Positions 19,578 to 31,036 of a DNA stretch of 64,000 nt are shown one piece after another. The translations under genes were made by a program, and so were the position numbers. The stretch's first letter is position 1. Each line of letters opens with the position of its first letter. The notes under the pieces were generated by a model. That model was given only the letters and a program-made list of their open reading frames with translations. It was not told where the DNA came from and ran no database searches. The DNA is taken from the NCBI RefSeq assembly GCF_000226095.1, contig NC_016474.1, positions 1,922,001-1,986,000 of the forward strand, given 5' to 3'. Source of the stretch: Thermothelomyces thermophilus ATCC 42464. Taxonomy: Eukaryota > Ascomycota > Sordariomycetes > Sordariales > Chaetomiaceae.

Positions 19578-22500
19578 GGTGGGTTTACGGTCTCAATTGC
19601 GTGCAAGGCGTCGGCGAGGCCACGGTCGGTCGTCGTCAGAGCAGATTTGGCTACGGGGGACCCAAATTCGCTTAGCCGGGATTGTCCGGACATGCCTGCG
19701 GAACAATGTTTGTGCGGTGCTCGCTTGCCAAGCCTGACCCAGGTGGTCCAATCCAAGGCCAGGTGGAGGCCCACCTCTTCTCCCTGCCCTGAGCATTTAT
19801 TATGGTGCACACAGCAAGCAGTACGAAGAAGAAGCAGGTCACCTTGCGCCATGCTTAAGATATCCCGTGCAGCTCGCTCGGCAACTGGATGAATGGACAG
19901 ATATCTGATGAGTGTAAGAAGGTGGCTGGATCTCCAACAAGTTTGGTATGTTGCATACAAAGTCATCTTGCCCGAGGACTTGGGCACACTCCTCTTCATC
20001 AAGTCAATTCTGTAGATTCGGGATCCACTGGAGCAAGCGGAGGGTGCATCACCAACCGCCTCCGCTCGAGCACGCATTGATTTATCCCATCCCTTTTGGG
20101 CACATCGCATCCTTTCAAGACCGCCAGCGGAGATTTCTTACTTCGCCGCATCCTATGGCCTGCTGTCCCGCTGGGATCAACAGGACTCGACTTGAAGATC
20201 GGCCTCTTGTCCTCGCCCATTGCAATGTCATTTGGTTGTTGTTTCTGATTGGCTTTACAAGTCACAGGAGTCTCTGGATAATGACTTCCGTCTCATTGTT
20301 GTTGTTGGCCTACGTTTCAGGGCGACGAGTGGGAACCACAGGGCAACGCACATGTGCACGCCGATCGCTAGAGTAACGGCTACGCCGGCTTCGGCGGCGG
20401 GATCCTTGGACTCGATGAAACGCTCCACGGATACTGTGTGCAGGTTCTGGTGGAGCCGTCGTTGCGGAAGCCAAAAACGTGAGGTAAACTCTGAATGTCG
20501 GCAATCAATGTATCTGAGACCTTTGCAAAAAATTCGTCTGTTGCCTGGTGCTCTGGCGAACTGCTTGATTGAGTCAACACACCGAGAACCGGGTATACAA
20601 AATAGTTACCCGGCGCCGGTGTGGTTCCAACAGCCCAAGCTTCTAGCGATATCTTTTCTTGCATCTGAGCCACCTGAGCTCACAAAGAGTGCGTGTCGAC
20701 TAACAAGCTGTTCAATGCTGAGTGCCTCGGCTGTAGTAGATCAGGTGCCACCTCGAGCGACCCCGTTCCTGTTTCTTCCCACATGGCAAAACTGAAAGTG
20801 CCAGGCATGACGTTGGCTCCGACACTAGCCTCCACTGGCAGGTCGTCAGCCCAGGTATGAAGGGTCTTGGGCTTACTCAAAGGAGGGTAGTTCCAGCGCG
20901 CACGAAACGAAATGCATGAGCGGCCATGTCAGACCACGGGACAGCGCCATGGGACCGCTCTTGAATGCGGGGTCGTCTAGCTCTGTTTCATTCCCTTGTC
21001 TCCCATGCGGCGATCGTGGGCCCTGACCAGTTGGACCCTGGCGCGAGGTTGTGGCCCAAGTACGGATACACTCTGGTAGGCTTGTTGGAAGCATAGTGGA
21101 AGGTGATCCCTGGGTCCTTTCTCTGGGAGCGGGGAAACGGCTTGCGCCTCTGGGTGATCAACGGAGCGACTTTCGCTGGCGCCAACGCGCCTCACGAATG
21201 GGAAGCAATAGCTAGTGGCAGACGACTCCGGGAATCATACGGCATTCGTCAATCACTTATGCGTGCAAAAGGTAAATGACTTGGAAGTAGCCATTACAGT
21301 CAAATATAGTTACCAATAGATTCTGCACTTGGTGTTACATCCTCGTGGGCAATGAGGCGGGGTGACCGACAGTAGTGTATGTTGCGTGAAGAAGGGCGGG
21401 CAAAAGTGTCCCACTCACTAGTGTACGGACTACAGTAGACCTTACCTACCCGAGATACCCAGATAGGTTAGGCAAGGAATGTACCTAATTTACTTACGAT
21501 ACCCAAGGTACTTAATACGAAGGGAGACAAGCCAAGTCTAGAGGTACCTAAATATGGTATCCTGAAAGATGTATACACTAATAGGTAAGGTAGCTTTAGA
21601 TGTACGGATTATAATAGGTATACGGAGTATACGTATACGTATATCGTTCTTGCATTTGCACTCGGGGCTTCCCAATCACGCCAGCTAAACAAGAAGGGTA
21701 GGTTTTCCTATCCAGGAAACACCAAATAGGCACCATAGGTACCTACTAGAGGGGTACTACATAAACTGCGCCAGAAGCCGGGAGCAGTCCTTACGTCCTT
21801 CCGTTATACCTTGTTTACGTAGAACGAGTTGACAGGATGAGAGCTATTGAAAGTCATGGCTCTGGTCTGAATGTATGGTATGTGCACGAGTAACTTTGTC
21901 GGTGCTTGGCTCTATAATTTACGTGGTACGTACAGTACGGATTACACTCCAAGGAGATGCAAGCAAAACCCAAGCGCCAGACCCTGAGCCCACTTCAAGC
22001 CTCCTGCAGGTCATCCAGGAATGAGTGACATGAGTTGTCTCAACCTGTAACAGGCTTGCAGATCGCAGAAGGCTTGTTCGACTGTGCCATGCACAAATCC
22101 TAAAACGTCCGCCTTGAGGTGGTCATGGTTGCCTCATTTGAGAAATATCTGGAATGCGTGTCCATTTCCAACTTATACACATACTGGTAGGCTGCAAGAT
22201 CAAACCAGCTGTCGCAATCGCTACAATCCGGGCCGATCTGTGTTCGTAGCCCAAACCACTCTGAGAGGACAGAAGAAAACCTACCATTTGCTGACAGGAT
22301 ACTAAGATGCTCCACCCGCCACGCCAAGTCCCGGACAGAACCGCCAACTCCTTCCGCATCTCCTCTGACAACACGGCCACTGGCACGCGTCCTCACTGAC
22401 AGAGCGTACACGCTTTCGTCAAGGTCTATTGTTGTTCAACAGCCGAGAGACTAAAAGAAAGACTAACAGCCAAAAACCGTAAAGGTGAACAAAGGTTAGG

Positions 22501-23428
22501 ACAAATTTGCAGCAGCCCTTGACGTTCAATCGCCACTGGGTGGTGCATGGTAGCTTCTAGAGTATGACGAAAGATTAAAGAGGGCACCTCACGTCAAGCT
22601 TGTGAATGTGATGACCTGCACGAGAACTAACGAGAAAGTACCAAGAATTGTACATAACAGGAAAGTTGTGCCCGCAGTGGAACCGGGATATTTCTCTGCG
22701 GCCCACCTCCACCACTCCGATTCTCATTGCAACCCTCCTTACCGTTTCTGAGCGCCGTCATCCCACGCCCAGTCGCCATCTCATCGCCAAGCAAATCTTG
22801 GTCCCCGGCTCTCATTTGGTGGCAAGGTGCACCCTGCGTTCCCCCCTCCTTGTCGCTTCTTTGGCCCTCGCGAGAGTGGCACGAACGGATCCAGCCCCGA
22901 GCGACTCCGCCGGCCTAAAAACCTGATATTTTGCCGCAATTCTTTTTTCCACACCAACAAAAGCGCGCACCGCACCTCTTCGTGTTTTGAATCTTTCCTC
23001 TGGCATCTATCTCGACCAAGCTTTTGGCGTTTTGTTGATTCGACGTTGCTCCACCATCTCACGAGGCCACCATTTGCCGAACCTCGCACACGGCTTTGGG
23101 CCTGCGGCCGACGGCCTCGACCTGTGACAAATCCCCCATCAAACGACCCGGCCCTACGATTCCGAACCCTACCCTTCGCGATGGCTCTGCAATTATAGCA
23201 ATACGGTCCTTAGGGACACCTCCTTGCACTCAGGTTGCAACCTTCAGGTCTGCAGCCTTCAACGCCGTCCCTCCCGGGCATATACCACACCTACTGTCGT
23301 CAAACGGATCAACCAGCTGAAGAACCTGAGCCCGCCGCATCCCAAGGCCGGCGCTACAACCCCGCCGACTGTTCGACGTGTCCCTCAGCCAGCGTACCGG
23401 CGAGTCGGCCGAACGGTTCTTCATCAAG
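19578..23428. other. 3.9 kb divergent spacer between ATP16 and the acidic protein gene
   Basis: Promoters of both flanking genes lie here. The middle contains a possible decayed gene (20380-21190, listed separately) and an A/T-rich block at ~21400-21770 crowded with TAGGTA/TACCTA and GGTACC words, with TACGGAGTA at 21621-21629 and GTACGGATTA words at 21602 and 21937. The last ~750 nt before the acidic gene is pyrimidine-rich, as expected of a 5' leader. Confidence 0.6.
20380..21190 (-). pseudogene. Possible decayed gene of unknown family
   Basis: Three neighbouring stretches on the minus strand, in different frames, read like natural protein, for example DPGITFHYASNKPTRVYPY, DDPAFKSGPMALSRGLTWPL, EASVGANVMPGTFSFAMWEE and APGNYFVYPVLGVL. 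Each ends at stops, and I could not find splice sites that give one clean gene. I do not recognise the family. It may be a broken gene or a real gene with introns I failed to place; it may also be chance. Nothing more specific is claimed. Confidence 0.25.
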
Positions 23429-25651
23429 ATGGATCACCACCTCTCTCATGACCGCGCCACGTCAAACGTGCTGGCGTGGAATATCACACACTCCGCCAAC
23501 GTGGAACCCTCGGTAGAGGAGGAAGCTGGCGCGGACGCCGACGAGCCGCCGGATTGTCTAACGCCCATGACGTCCATCTCGACGCAATTCCACCGCACAC
23601 CTATCCGTCGAGGCAGTGAACAACATGAATCCCTCCTGACCAAGGCACTGCAGAGTCAATCGGATGAGGACGCCTATGAGTCCGAATCGCTGCGTCGACC
23701 CCGCCGGCGACGGTCCCTCACAAGCAACACCAGTCTCGCCTCGACTGTGGATCTCACCTGCGGCACAGCTATCACGACTCCGGCTCGCACAAACTCGCCG
23801 AGTCCGCGAATGCCCGTTGTCGGGTTCGCTCCGCTCGCTGCTGCTACCACAACGGACGCATCGCAGAATAAGACCTCAGATGCTGCTGCACCGGTGAAGA
23901 AGCGATGCATCTCATTCGCCTGTGCGGCAAAGCCGAGGCCCGATGAGAAAACGCCGACTCGAAACGTGGCCCAGACCGATGCCGCACCGAAGAAGACGAG
24001 CATAAAATTCGCCTGCCCGTCGCAAATCGTGAGGGCTACAAACGTGCAGCAACCGGATTCTCGACCACGGACACCGGTGCCGCGAGAGACACCCAGTACG
24101 CCCACGGGCTCATGCCAGGAGAACTTGCGGTCTTCGTCGACCGTCCGACCTTTGCGATCGCCGACGCCTCGCAAGACACCCGGCAGCCCCGTCTCAACCC
24201 GGAACAAAAAGTGGCTCACCGCAGACTCTGGAGACCTGCAGAGCGAGTGCGCAAGGTTCCATGAATTTGCTAGCGATGAGCCACAAGAAGACGACTGGAT
24301 ACGGCGCGACCATTCTTCCATGCAGCCTAAGCTTACTATCGACGATACTCTGAAGATGGAGAATGCCATTCGGAAGCTGGGCAAGGAAGCGGAGGAGGAA
24401 GCAGAACTTGAGGAAGAACTTGATGAGGAAGAGGACGAAGAAGTCGATGAAGCGGACCTCATCGATGATGATGATGAGGAGGATGATGATGATGATGACG
24501 AGGACGATCTCCAAGACGAGGACGATGATGAAGACGGGGACGACGAGGATGACCAGGGCCTGGATGACGTTGCTGATACCGAGGACGCCTTGGCATCCGG
24601 AGCTTCTGACGGGTACAAAACGGACAATGAGACGGGTTTTGCCGCTTCCGACGACGAGGATGACGACCTGGTGCTGTGGACCACCCGCATTGGCCATTAC
24701 CAGTCTCTATCGGGAACTCTCTCGATGACCAGGCGGTTGTCTCATAGCGAGAAGTCCGACTCCTCTGCGTCGTCGGGACGGAAGTCTCCCCAGTCACGCA
24801 AGAAGAAGCGCTCCAAGACCCGGCCTGTTCCTTTCAGGTCAGAAACCCCAGAGCTGCCTGACAGCACTGACTTCGTCTGTGGCACTCTGGATGAGGACAA
24901 GCCGCTTGAAGAGGCATACATTTCGTGTGTTGCGGCGCGGAGGCGAGATCGGCATCAGCCAATTCCTCAGGACATTGATCCAAGTTTCCCGACTTCAGAA
25001 CCCGAGGACGAGGTGGAAGAATTGTACAAGAAAGGGTACGGCGAGAGCGATGATCATATTTGGCTGCATGGCGAGCTTGAAGACCTCGACCACGATCGGG
25101 ACCGGAGGGGCCGCAAGAAGAAGGGAGGCGTCCCGTCCCCGAAGAGATGTCGATCGCCTCCGCCAAAGCGACGGCCGTCTCCGGCGCCCAAGGCACGCGG
25201 TCGGTCTCCCCGGAAGCTCACCGACCAGCGGTCTCCCCGGTTGCGGTCTCCGGCTCCGTCACGTGGCGCGTTCAAGTCCCCCATCATGTCCCCGCTCCAC
25301 GAGGCCGAGGGCGTTGAGTTCAAATCTCCGGCTTTCCGGCCTGGTTTGACACATACAAAGTCGCTGCCAAGGGCTCCTGGCATGTTCCCGCATCTCAAGA
25401 CACGCAAGTCAAGGACTGGCAACAGCACGCGGGAGACGCACGTTCGCGGCGCCATCGACATCGTCAAGGGCCTTGAGCAGAAGCGACAGCGGCGCAGGGA
25501 GAAGTACTACCAAAAGTACTGCAACCGGGCGAGGAAGGAAAAGACGCAGACGAAGCGACCGCCTCCGGGGGAGGGGGCTTCGCGCATGAGGGAGCTAGGT
25601 CTAATCATGGCTGGCAAGGCTGCGCACGGCAACTATGTTCTTTCCATCTGA
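23429..25651 (+). CDS. Acidic low-complexity protein, DUF2457-like
   Basis: Single exon, 740 residues from the ATG at 23429 (AAGATGG context); open reading upstream starts only at a GTG. The N-terminus contains SNVLAWNITHSANVEPS, reminiscent of AreA-like N-terminal motifs in fungal regulators. Residues ~320-387 are almost all Asp/Glu. The best conserved part lies just downstream: KKKRSKTRPVPFRSETPELP, DSTDFVCGTLDEDKPLEEAY. A basic, Ser/Pro-rich tail (SPKRCRSPPPKRRPSPAPKA) and a Lys/Arg/Gln-rich segment near the end suggest a nuclear protein. I place it in the fungal DUF2457 family from memory of this TPELPDSTDFVCGTLD signature; a molecular function is not known to me. It is divergent from ATP16 across 3.9 kb. 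Confidence 0.8.
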   Translation: MDHHLSHDRATSNVLAWNITHSANVEPSVEEEAGADADEPPDCLTPMTSISTQFHRTPIRRGSEQHESLLTKALQSQSDEDAYESESLRRPRRRRSLTSNTSLASTVDLTCGTAITTPARTNSPSPRMPVVGFAPLAAATTTDASQNKTSDAAAPVKKRCISFACAAKPRPDEKTPTRNVAQTDAAPKKTSIKFACPSQIVRATNVQQPDSRPRTPVPRETPSTPTGSCQENLRSSSTVRPLRSPTPRKTPGSPVSTRNKKWLTADSGDLQSECARFHEFASDEPQEDDWIRRDHSSMQPKLTIDDTLKMENAIRKLGKEAEEEAELEEELDEEEDEEVDEADLIDDDDEEDDDDDDEDDLQDEDDDEDGDDEDDQGLDDVADTEDALASGASDGYKTDNETGFAASDDEDDDLVLWTTRIGHYQSLSGTLSMTRRLSHSEKSDSSASSGRKSPQSRKKKRSKTRPVPFRSETPELPDSTDFVCGTLDEDKPLEEAYISCVAARRRDRHQPIPQDIDPSFPTSEPEDEVEELYKKGYGESDDHIWLHGELEDLDHDRDRRGRKKKGGVPSPKRCRSPPPKRRPSPAPKARGRSPRKLTDQRSPRLRSPAPSRGAFKSPIMSPLHEAEGVEFKSPAFRPGLTHTKSLPRAPGMFPHLKTRKSRTGNSTRETHVRGAIDIVKGLEQKRQRRREKYYQKYCNRARKEKTQTKRPPPGEGASRMRELGLIMAGKAAHGNYVLSI

Positions 25652-26497
25652 GACGGGGGGGCGGCTACTCTGATCAGCATTTGACTGCGGGCAATACCCG
25701 GGACATGAGTTTATGAGTTTGAGTTTTATTTTTTTTGGGGGGGGAGGGCTAAAAGCACTTTTCGTTCACAGGCTTTCTCATTTACTTCGGTAGTGGTGGC
25801 GGCTCACATCGCATCTCTTGGATGTGCTTTTTCCATGAGATTTACAATTTTATTGATCAAGGCATAAGGCTGCGCCCATTTTCGTTTTTTAGAATGGTGC
25901 GATAGAGCTGAAGTATTAATTCATGGTACACATTTTTCCGCAATTTGCGTTTGCAGAATACCCGTTGAATCACGGGCACGGCTCGAGCATGCCCTCCTCA
26001 GTCTTTGAACTTGCGGTAGCGAAATACTGTAGGTCGAAGAGCCCGGCACGAGACTGGCATCTGCCTCTTGGTCGGAAAGACCAGGAATGCCACCGTACAC
26101 TAAGCTGATGTGGGCCCAGATGTTTGCAATCTGGCAAATGAGGTACCGAGTACGGCGTAACCCGTCCTCCAACGCTGCAGCTGTCTTCTGATTCGCGTTG
26201 GCGAACCCCCAGCTCCGGACCGGTGGTCAATGCGCCTTGCTGGCCAATTCCTGCCAGCTTTTGGGCGATTCGACGTCTTTGATGAACTGACCTCAAGAAT
26301 AAGGTAGTTAGTTGCCTCTCTCATCCTCACACACAACGCCCATCAAGGCGAGGACTTGTATTTGCAGTCTTCTGATCCCTCGTGTACGGAACCTCGTCAT
26401 CTGTACTCTTCTCGTCCGTCATCCCGAAAACTAGAGAGTTGGGGTAACCCGAAAGACGTCGTCTGCTCACGCCGACCACCGAACAAGCAACACCGCC
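25652..26497. other. Intergenic region before SAR1
   Basis: 0.85 kb; a T/G tract (25728-25746) lies just after the stop of the acidic protein gene. The right half is the SAR1 promoter and leader. No gene seen. Confidence 0.6.
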
Positions 26498-27382
26498 ATG
26501 TGGATCATTAACTGGTGTAAGTACCCGCTGTCTTTTGCAGTCAGCCCGTGAACTGTAGATGGAGGAGTTTGTGGCGGCCGCCCCGGTGATGGTGACCGTA
26601 CGCTGACATGTCCAACCTTCTCTCCCTCTTAGTCTACGACATCCTGTCGTCGCTCGGCTTGGTCAACAAGCATGCCAAGCTGCTGTTCCTGGGTCTCGAC
26701 AATGCCGGAAAGACGACGCTGCTGCACATGTTGAAGAACGACCGTGTTGCGATCCTGCAGCCGACGCTGCATCCCAGTGCGTTTTCCCCGCCGCTTGCAT
26801 ATTATATATCATGGCGCATGGCGCATGGCGCGTCCGGGAGAGGCGAGAAATGAAATCGGTCGGCTGACGAATGCTGTGTCCGATAGCCTCCGAAGAGCTT
26901 TCGATTGGCAATGTGAGGTTTACGACCTTTGACTTGGGAGGCCATCAGCAAGGTGCGTTCTCTGTCTGTTCCTCTACATATCCCGTTCCGATCCTAGGCT
27001 GCAAATGGGGCCCACGTCTAACGGCGATTTCTCCTACGTAGCCCGCCGCCTTTGGAAAGACTACTTCCCCGAAGTCAACGGCGTCGTGTTCCTCGTCGAC
27101 GCCAAGGACCACGAGCGCTTCCCCGAGGCCAAGGCCGAGCTTGACGCGCTTTTGTCGATGGAAGAGTTGGCCAAGGTGCCGTTCGTCATCCTCGGCAACA
27201 AGATCGACCACCCGGACGCCGTCTCCGAGGACGACCTCCGCCATCATCTCGGCCTGTACCAGACGACGGGCAAGGGCAAGGTGCCGCTCGAGGGCATCCG
27301 GCCTATCGAAGTGTTCATGTGCTCGGTGGTGATGAGGCAGGGGTATGGCGACGGCATCCGGTGGCTCTCTCAGTACGTGTAG
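26498..27382 (+). CDS. SAR1: SAR1 small GTPase (COPII coat initiation)
   Basis: Four exons, 26498-26516, 26633-26776, 26887-26952, 27042-27382, giving 189 residues, the usual fungal length. Exon 1 is only 19 nt and encodes MWIINW, the start of the amphipathic helix that inserts into ER membrane; the join completes F7. Motifs: G1 GLDNAGKT (27-34), switch I TLHPTSEEL, G3 DLGGHQQ (70-76, with H74 the catalytic histidine of Sar1), G4 NKID (129-132). No N-myristoylation glycine at position 2, which separates Sar1 from Arf. It recruits Sec23/24 once loaded with GTP by Sec12; the Sec12 gene is at 46208-48151 in this window. Intron 2 contains three tandem ATGGCGC units (26811-26831). Confidence 0.98.
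26811..26831. repeat. ATGGCGC x3 tandem in SAR1 intron 2
   Basis: Three exact 7-nt units in a row within the intron. Confidence 0.9.
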
Positions 27383-28388
27383 ACGGCCGGTGCTCGGGGC
27401 TTGGGGGCGTTAATCCAGAGTGATATCTGTTGTGTGGAGAGTGTGGTGTGGCGCAGGAGCCGGGGGGGTTTTCGAGAATTGGGGCCATGGCCGTGGAAGT
27501 GGCCAATGATAAATTCAGGCCTACTCGAGTGCATCTCACTATCGACGGGGCTGGCGTGGAAGTGGGTTCGTGCTGTTGCGCGGGCCGGTGTTGCTGTTGG
27601 GGATGGATACACTGTGTCCTTATTATTACATCTATTTGCTCTACCAAACACTATATGACTCGCCAACTATGTCTCTCGTGTGAGTATCCCTTGACCTGAA
27701 ATGTATCGTTGAAAGTGAAAGGGCAAAGAGGCAAATGCAATCTCCAGATCTTCAGTCCTTTCAGCCTGGCCAGCGTTTGGTGGCTCCTTCTTGATGCCAA
27801 TGTAGGCTGTTACCACCCGTGCGCTGCTTTTTTTTTATTTTACTTTATTTATTTATTTCTTTTTTTTTTTTTTTGGTTCTATCTCGTGATGACGCAGGGA
27901 CGAAGGTTTCAGTCACCTACTGGTTGCGACTGCTCACGCGGCTCGGTCCGCAATTATGCAAGTACGCAGCATATGCTTCAGCTCCAATGTGCCCCGCGAC
28001 CGGCTGATGCAGTGGACGTGTTCGGAGGGCCCACTCGAGAAAGTCCTGCTGTGTGTACTCCGTACGTACAGTAACACTACGGAATAAGCCTTGCAAAAGT
28101 AAACCAACAGACGTCATTCCACCTTTCCAACATGCAACTTACAACTCGAGGCGCTTCACACGCCGAGGCCGTCCAAAAGCTCGGCCAAAAGTAGCCTCCC
28201 AACATGCCATACTTCCGATATGGTCTTAACAATTTTGGCTATCGACCGCGTGCCGAGGCTCTTAACGTTTTCGGCTGACTTTGCCCTCCCGGGATCATCG
28301 ATCGGAACCTCGCAATTGGAAGGATCCCGTGTCTCGAATCCTATTACACGTCAAGAGAGCCAGTGTGGGGAGTTCGAGAACCAGATAC
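27383..28388. other. Intergenic region, SAR1 to patatin lipase
   Basis: 1.0 kb between two genes on the same strand. It has a T-rich tract at 27828-27874 (with TTTATTTATTT) and TACTCCGTA at 28056-28064 followed at once by GTACAGTAACACTACGGAAT. Promoter of the lipase gene; no gene seen. Confidence 0.6.
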
Positions 28389-31036
28389 ATGATGGCCGGC
28401 CCAAACCGTGACTCGGTTAATGGCGGATCCAGGGATTCGCCCGGGATTTCCGTGCCCTCAGAAACCTACAGCTTCCCGCCAGAAGCCTTCGATTGGAGCC
28501 GCCTTCCAGACGTCGACACCGATTTCCTCCCCCCAGAACACCTCGAGGCCTTCATTCAGGCTCTCTCTGCACCGGACCCGATACCCCAGACCCCGGACGA
28601 CTTTGCCGCTACCTCGACCTACCCCCTCAACAGCCCTGGGCCGCACCGCGATTCCACAGCCAGTTTTGACATTGACGCCACCAGGCGCGCCACACGCTCA
28701 AGCTTGAGCTTCCACGATGAGGATCGCGGGTCGCGGGATGCCGCCAGAGCTGCCGCCGCCGCCGCTGCCGCCGTCGCCGATGTGGCTGCTCCAGGCCCGG
28801 CATCATCACGGCAGCCGACCGTTGGAAACCGCCGGCCGAGCAGTAGCAGCCTGTTCATCTCAGCACGGAATGACTGGGCACCGGTGCACGAGAGGGTCCG
28901 CCGGGACAGGAAAGACGCGCCGCCCTCGACAAGGAAGAAGAAGAAGAAGACGAGGAGGAAGGCCCGCACCAAGGACGAGACCCGCGAGGGCTACTTCTAC
29001 AACCTTCTCAAATGGCCCCTGCTGTTCATCGTCGGCGCCTGGCTCCTCGGCCTATCGGTCATGTACCTCGCCACGCGCATGTACATCTCGCTCTACGAGC
29101 AGCTGATTTCCTGGCGTGGGCAGAGGGAACGTCTGCGGCGGGCGATGCGCTCCACGACCCGATACCAGGACTGGGCGGCGGCGGCGCAGCGAATGGACGA
29201 CTTCTTTGGGAACGGGAGGTGGAAGGAGCAAGACGAGTTTGCGTACTACGACAGCAAGACGGTGAAGAGGGTGTTGGAGGAGATGAAGCGGTGCAGGCGG
29301 CGGGCCGAGAGGGCGCGTGACGGGGGGGAGCCAGACGAGTGCAGACAGACGACGGAGGACCTGAAGGTGCTGATCGAGGCGTGCGTCAAGAATAACTTTG
29401 TCGGCATCGAGAATCCAAGGCTGTATAGCCAGACGTACTACGGGACCAAGAACTTGGTGCAGAACTACATTGACGAGGGTGAGTGAGTGCCGGAATGCCC
29501 ATCGTTGTCGTTGTTAATACATAACCGTCTTGCGGCCGAGGGGGGCGCGAGGAACTGACATGGGGCACAGTGGAACGCAGCATCAAGTTTCTGATCGATA
29601 CGGATCAGCTCTCCAAGGAAGAGAAGCGTGTCATGTTCAAGAGAATCTGCGCAAACTATGGCCGGACGGCACTCTGTCTGTCCGGCGGGGCCACGTTCGC
29701 CTACTATCACTTCGGCGTCGTCAAGGCTCTGCTGGAGGAGGACTACCTCCCCGACATCATCACCGGTACCAGCGGCGGCGCCCTGGTGGCCGCCCTCGTA
29801 GCCACCCGCACTAACGAGGAGCTCAAGGAGCTGCTGGTGCCAGCGCTGGCGCATCGCATCACAGCCTGCCGCGAGCCCATCGCCGTCTGGTTCCGCCGCT
29901 GGTGGAAGACCGGCGCGCGCTTCGACTCGGTCGACTGGGCACGCCAGTGCGCCTGGTGGACGCGCGGCTCCATGACCTTCCGCGAGGCCTACGAGCGCAC
30001 CGGGCGGATCCTCAACGTCTCGTGCGTGCCCTCCGACCCGTACTCGCCCACCATCCTCTGCAACTACCTCACCAGCCCGGACTGCGTCATCTGGTCAGCC
30101 GTGCTCGCCTCGGCCGCCGTGCCGGGGATCCTCAACCCGGTCGTGCTCATGATGAAGACGCGCTCCGGCCAGCTCGTGCCCTACTCGTTTGGGCACAAGT
30201 GGAAGGACGGCTCGCTGCGGACCGACATTCCCGTCCAGGCGCTGAACCTCCACTTCAACGTCAACTTCACCATCGTCAGCCAGGTCAACCCGCACATCAA
30301 CCTCTTCTTCTTCTCGTCGCGGGGCTCCGTCGGCCAGCCCGTCATCCACCGCCGGGGCCGCGGCTGGCGCGGGGGCTACGTCGGCTCCGCCCTGGAGCAG
30401 TACCTCAAGCTGGACCTGACCAAGTGGCTGCGCGTGCTGCGGCAGCTCGAGCTGCTCCCGCGCCCGCTCGGCCAGGACTGGAGCATGCTGTGGCTGCAGA
30501 CGTTCGGCGGCACCGTCACCATCTGGCCGAAGGTCGTCATGTCGGATTTCCCCAGGATCCTTACCGACCCGGACCCGGCCCGGCTGGCACGCATGATCTA
30601 CGAGGGGCAGCAGAGCGCGTTTCCCAAGATGAAGTTTGTCGCGAACCGGCTGCGGATCGAGAGGCTGGTGGAGAAGGGACGGAGGGAGAGCAGGCTCGGG
30701 AGCGCGGGCGCGCGCCCCGTCGTTGCTACCGCTGCTGCTGCCGGCGAGCCTGGGGCCGAGGCCGGGGCCGGCAGGGAGGTGAGGAGGCTGAGCATGGAGA
30801 GCATCCTGAGCGAGGACGACCTGAGGAGCCTGCTGAGGGTGCGGGAAAGGAAGAGGGATGGCGGGGTCGGCGCGGCGACGGAGACGGAGGAGGACGAGAC
30901 GACGGACTACGAGGAGGAGGGGGGCATGGTGTTTGACGGGGACGATGCAGAACGGCAGCTCAGGGCGGCCGCGAGGATGAGGGAGGAGCCCAAGATCGCG
31001 ACGCCGATGGGGCTGGCGGGCGCCGAGGTGCACTAA
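28389..31036 (+). CDS. Patatin-like phospholipase/lipid hydrolase (TGL/SDP1-type)
   Basis: Two exons, 28389-29478 and 29571-31036, giving 851 residues; a second ATG follows immediately at 28392. Residues ~1-200 are Ser/Pro/Ala-rich with an NLS-like KKKKKTRRKARTK just before a hydrophobic span (~206-243, WPLLFIVGAWLLGLSVMY) that should anchor or embed the protein in a lipid droplet or ER membrane. The DUF3336-like segment precedes the catalytic domain. The patatin dyad is intact: S431 in GTSGG and D576 in KDGSLRTD; the oxyanion motif is LSGGATFAYYHFGVV. The C-terminus is acidic and disordered (ETEEDETTDYEEEGG). The arrangement matches the fungal patatin-like phospholipase domain proteins annotated as probable lipid hydrolases in Neurospora and Chaetomium, related to triacylglycerol lipases Tgl3-5. 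An antisense open frame covers exon 2 but has no protein-like features. Confidence 0.95.
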
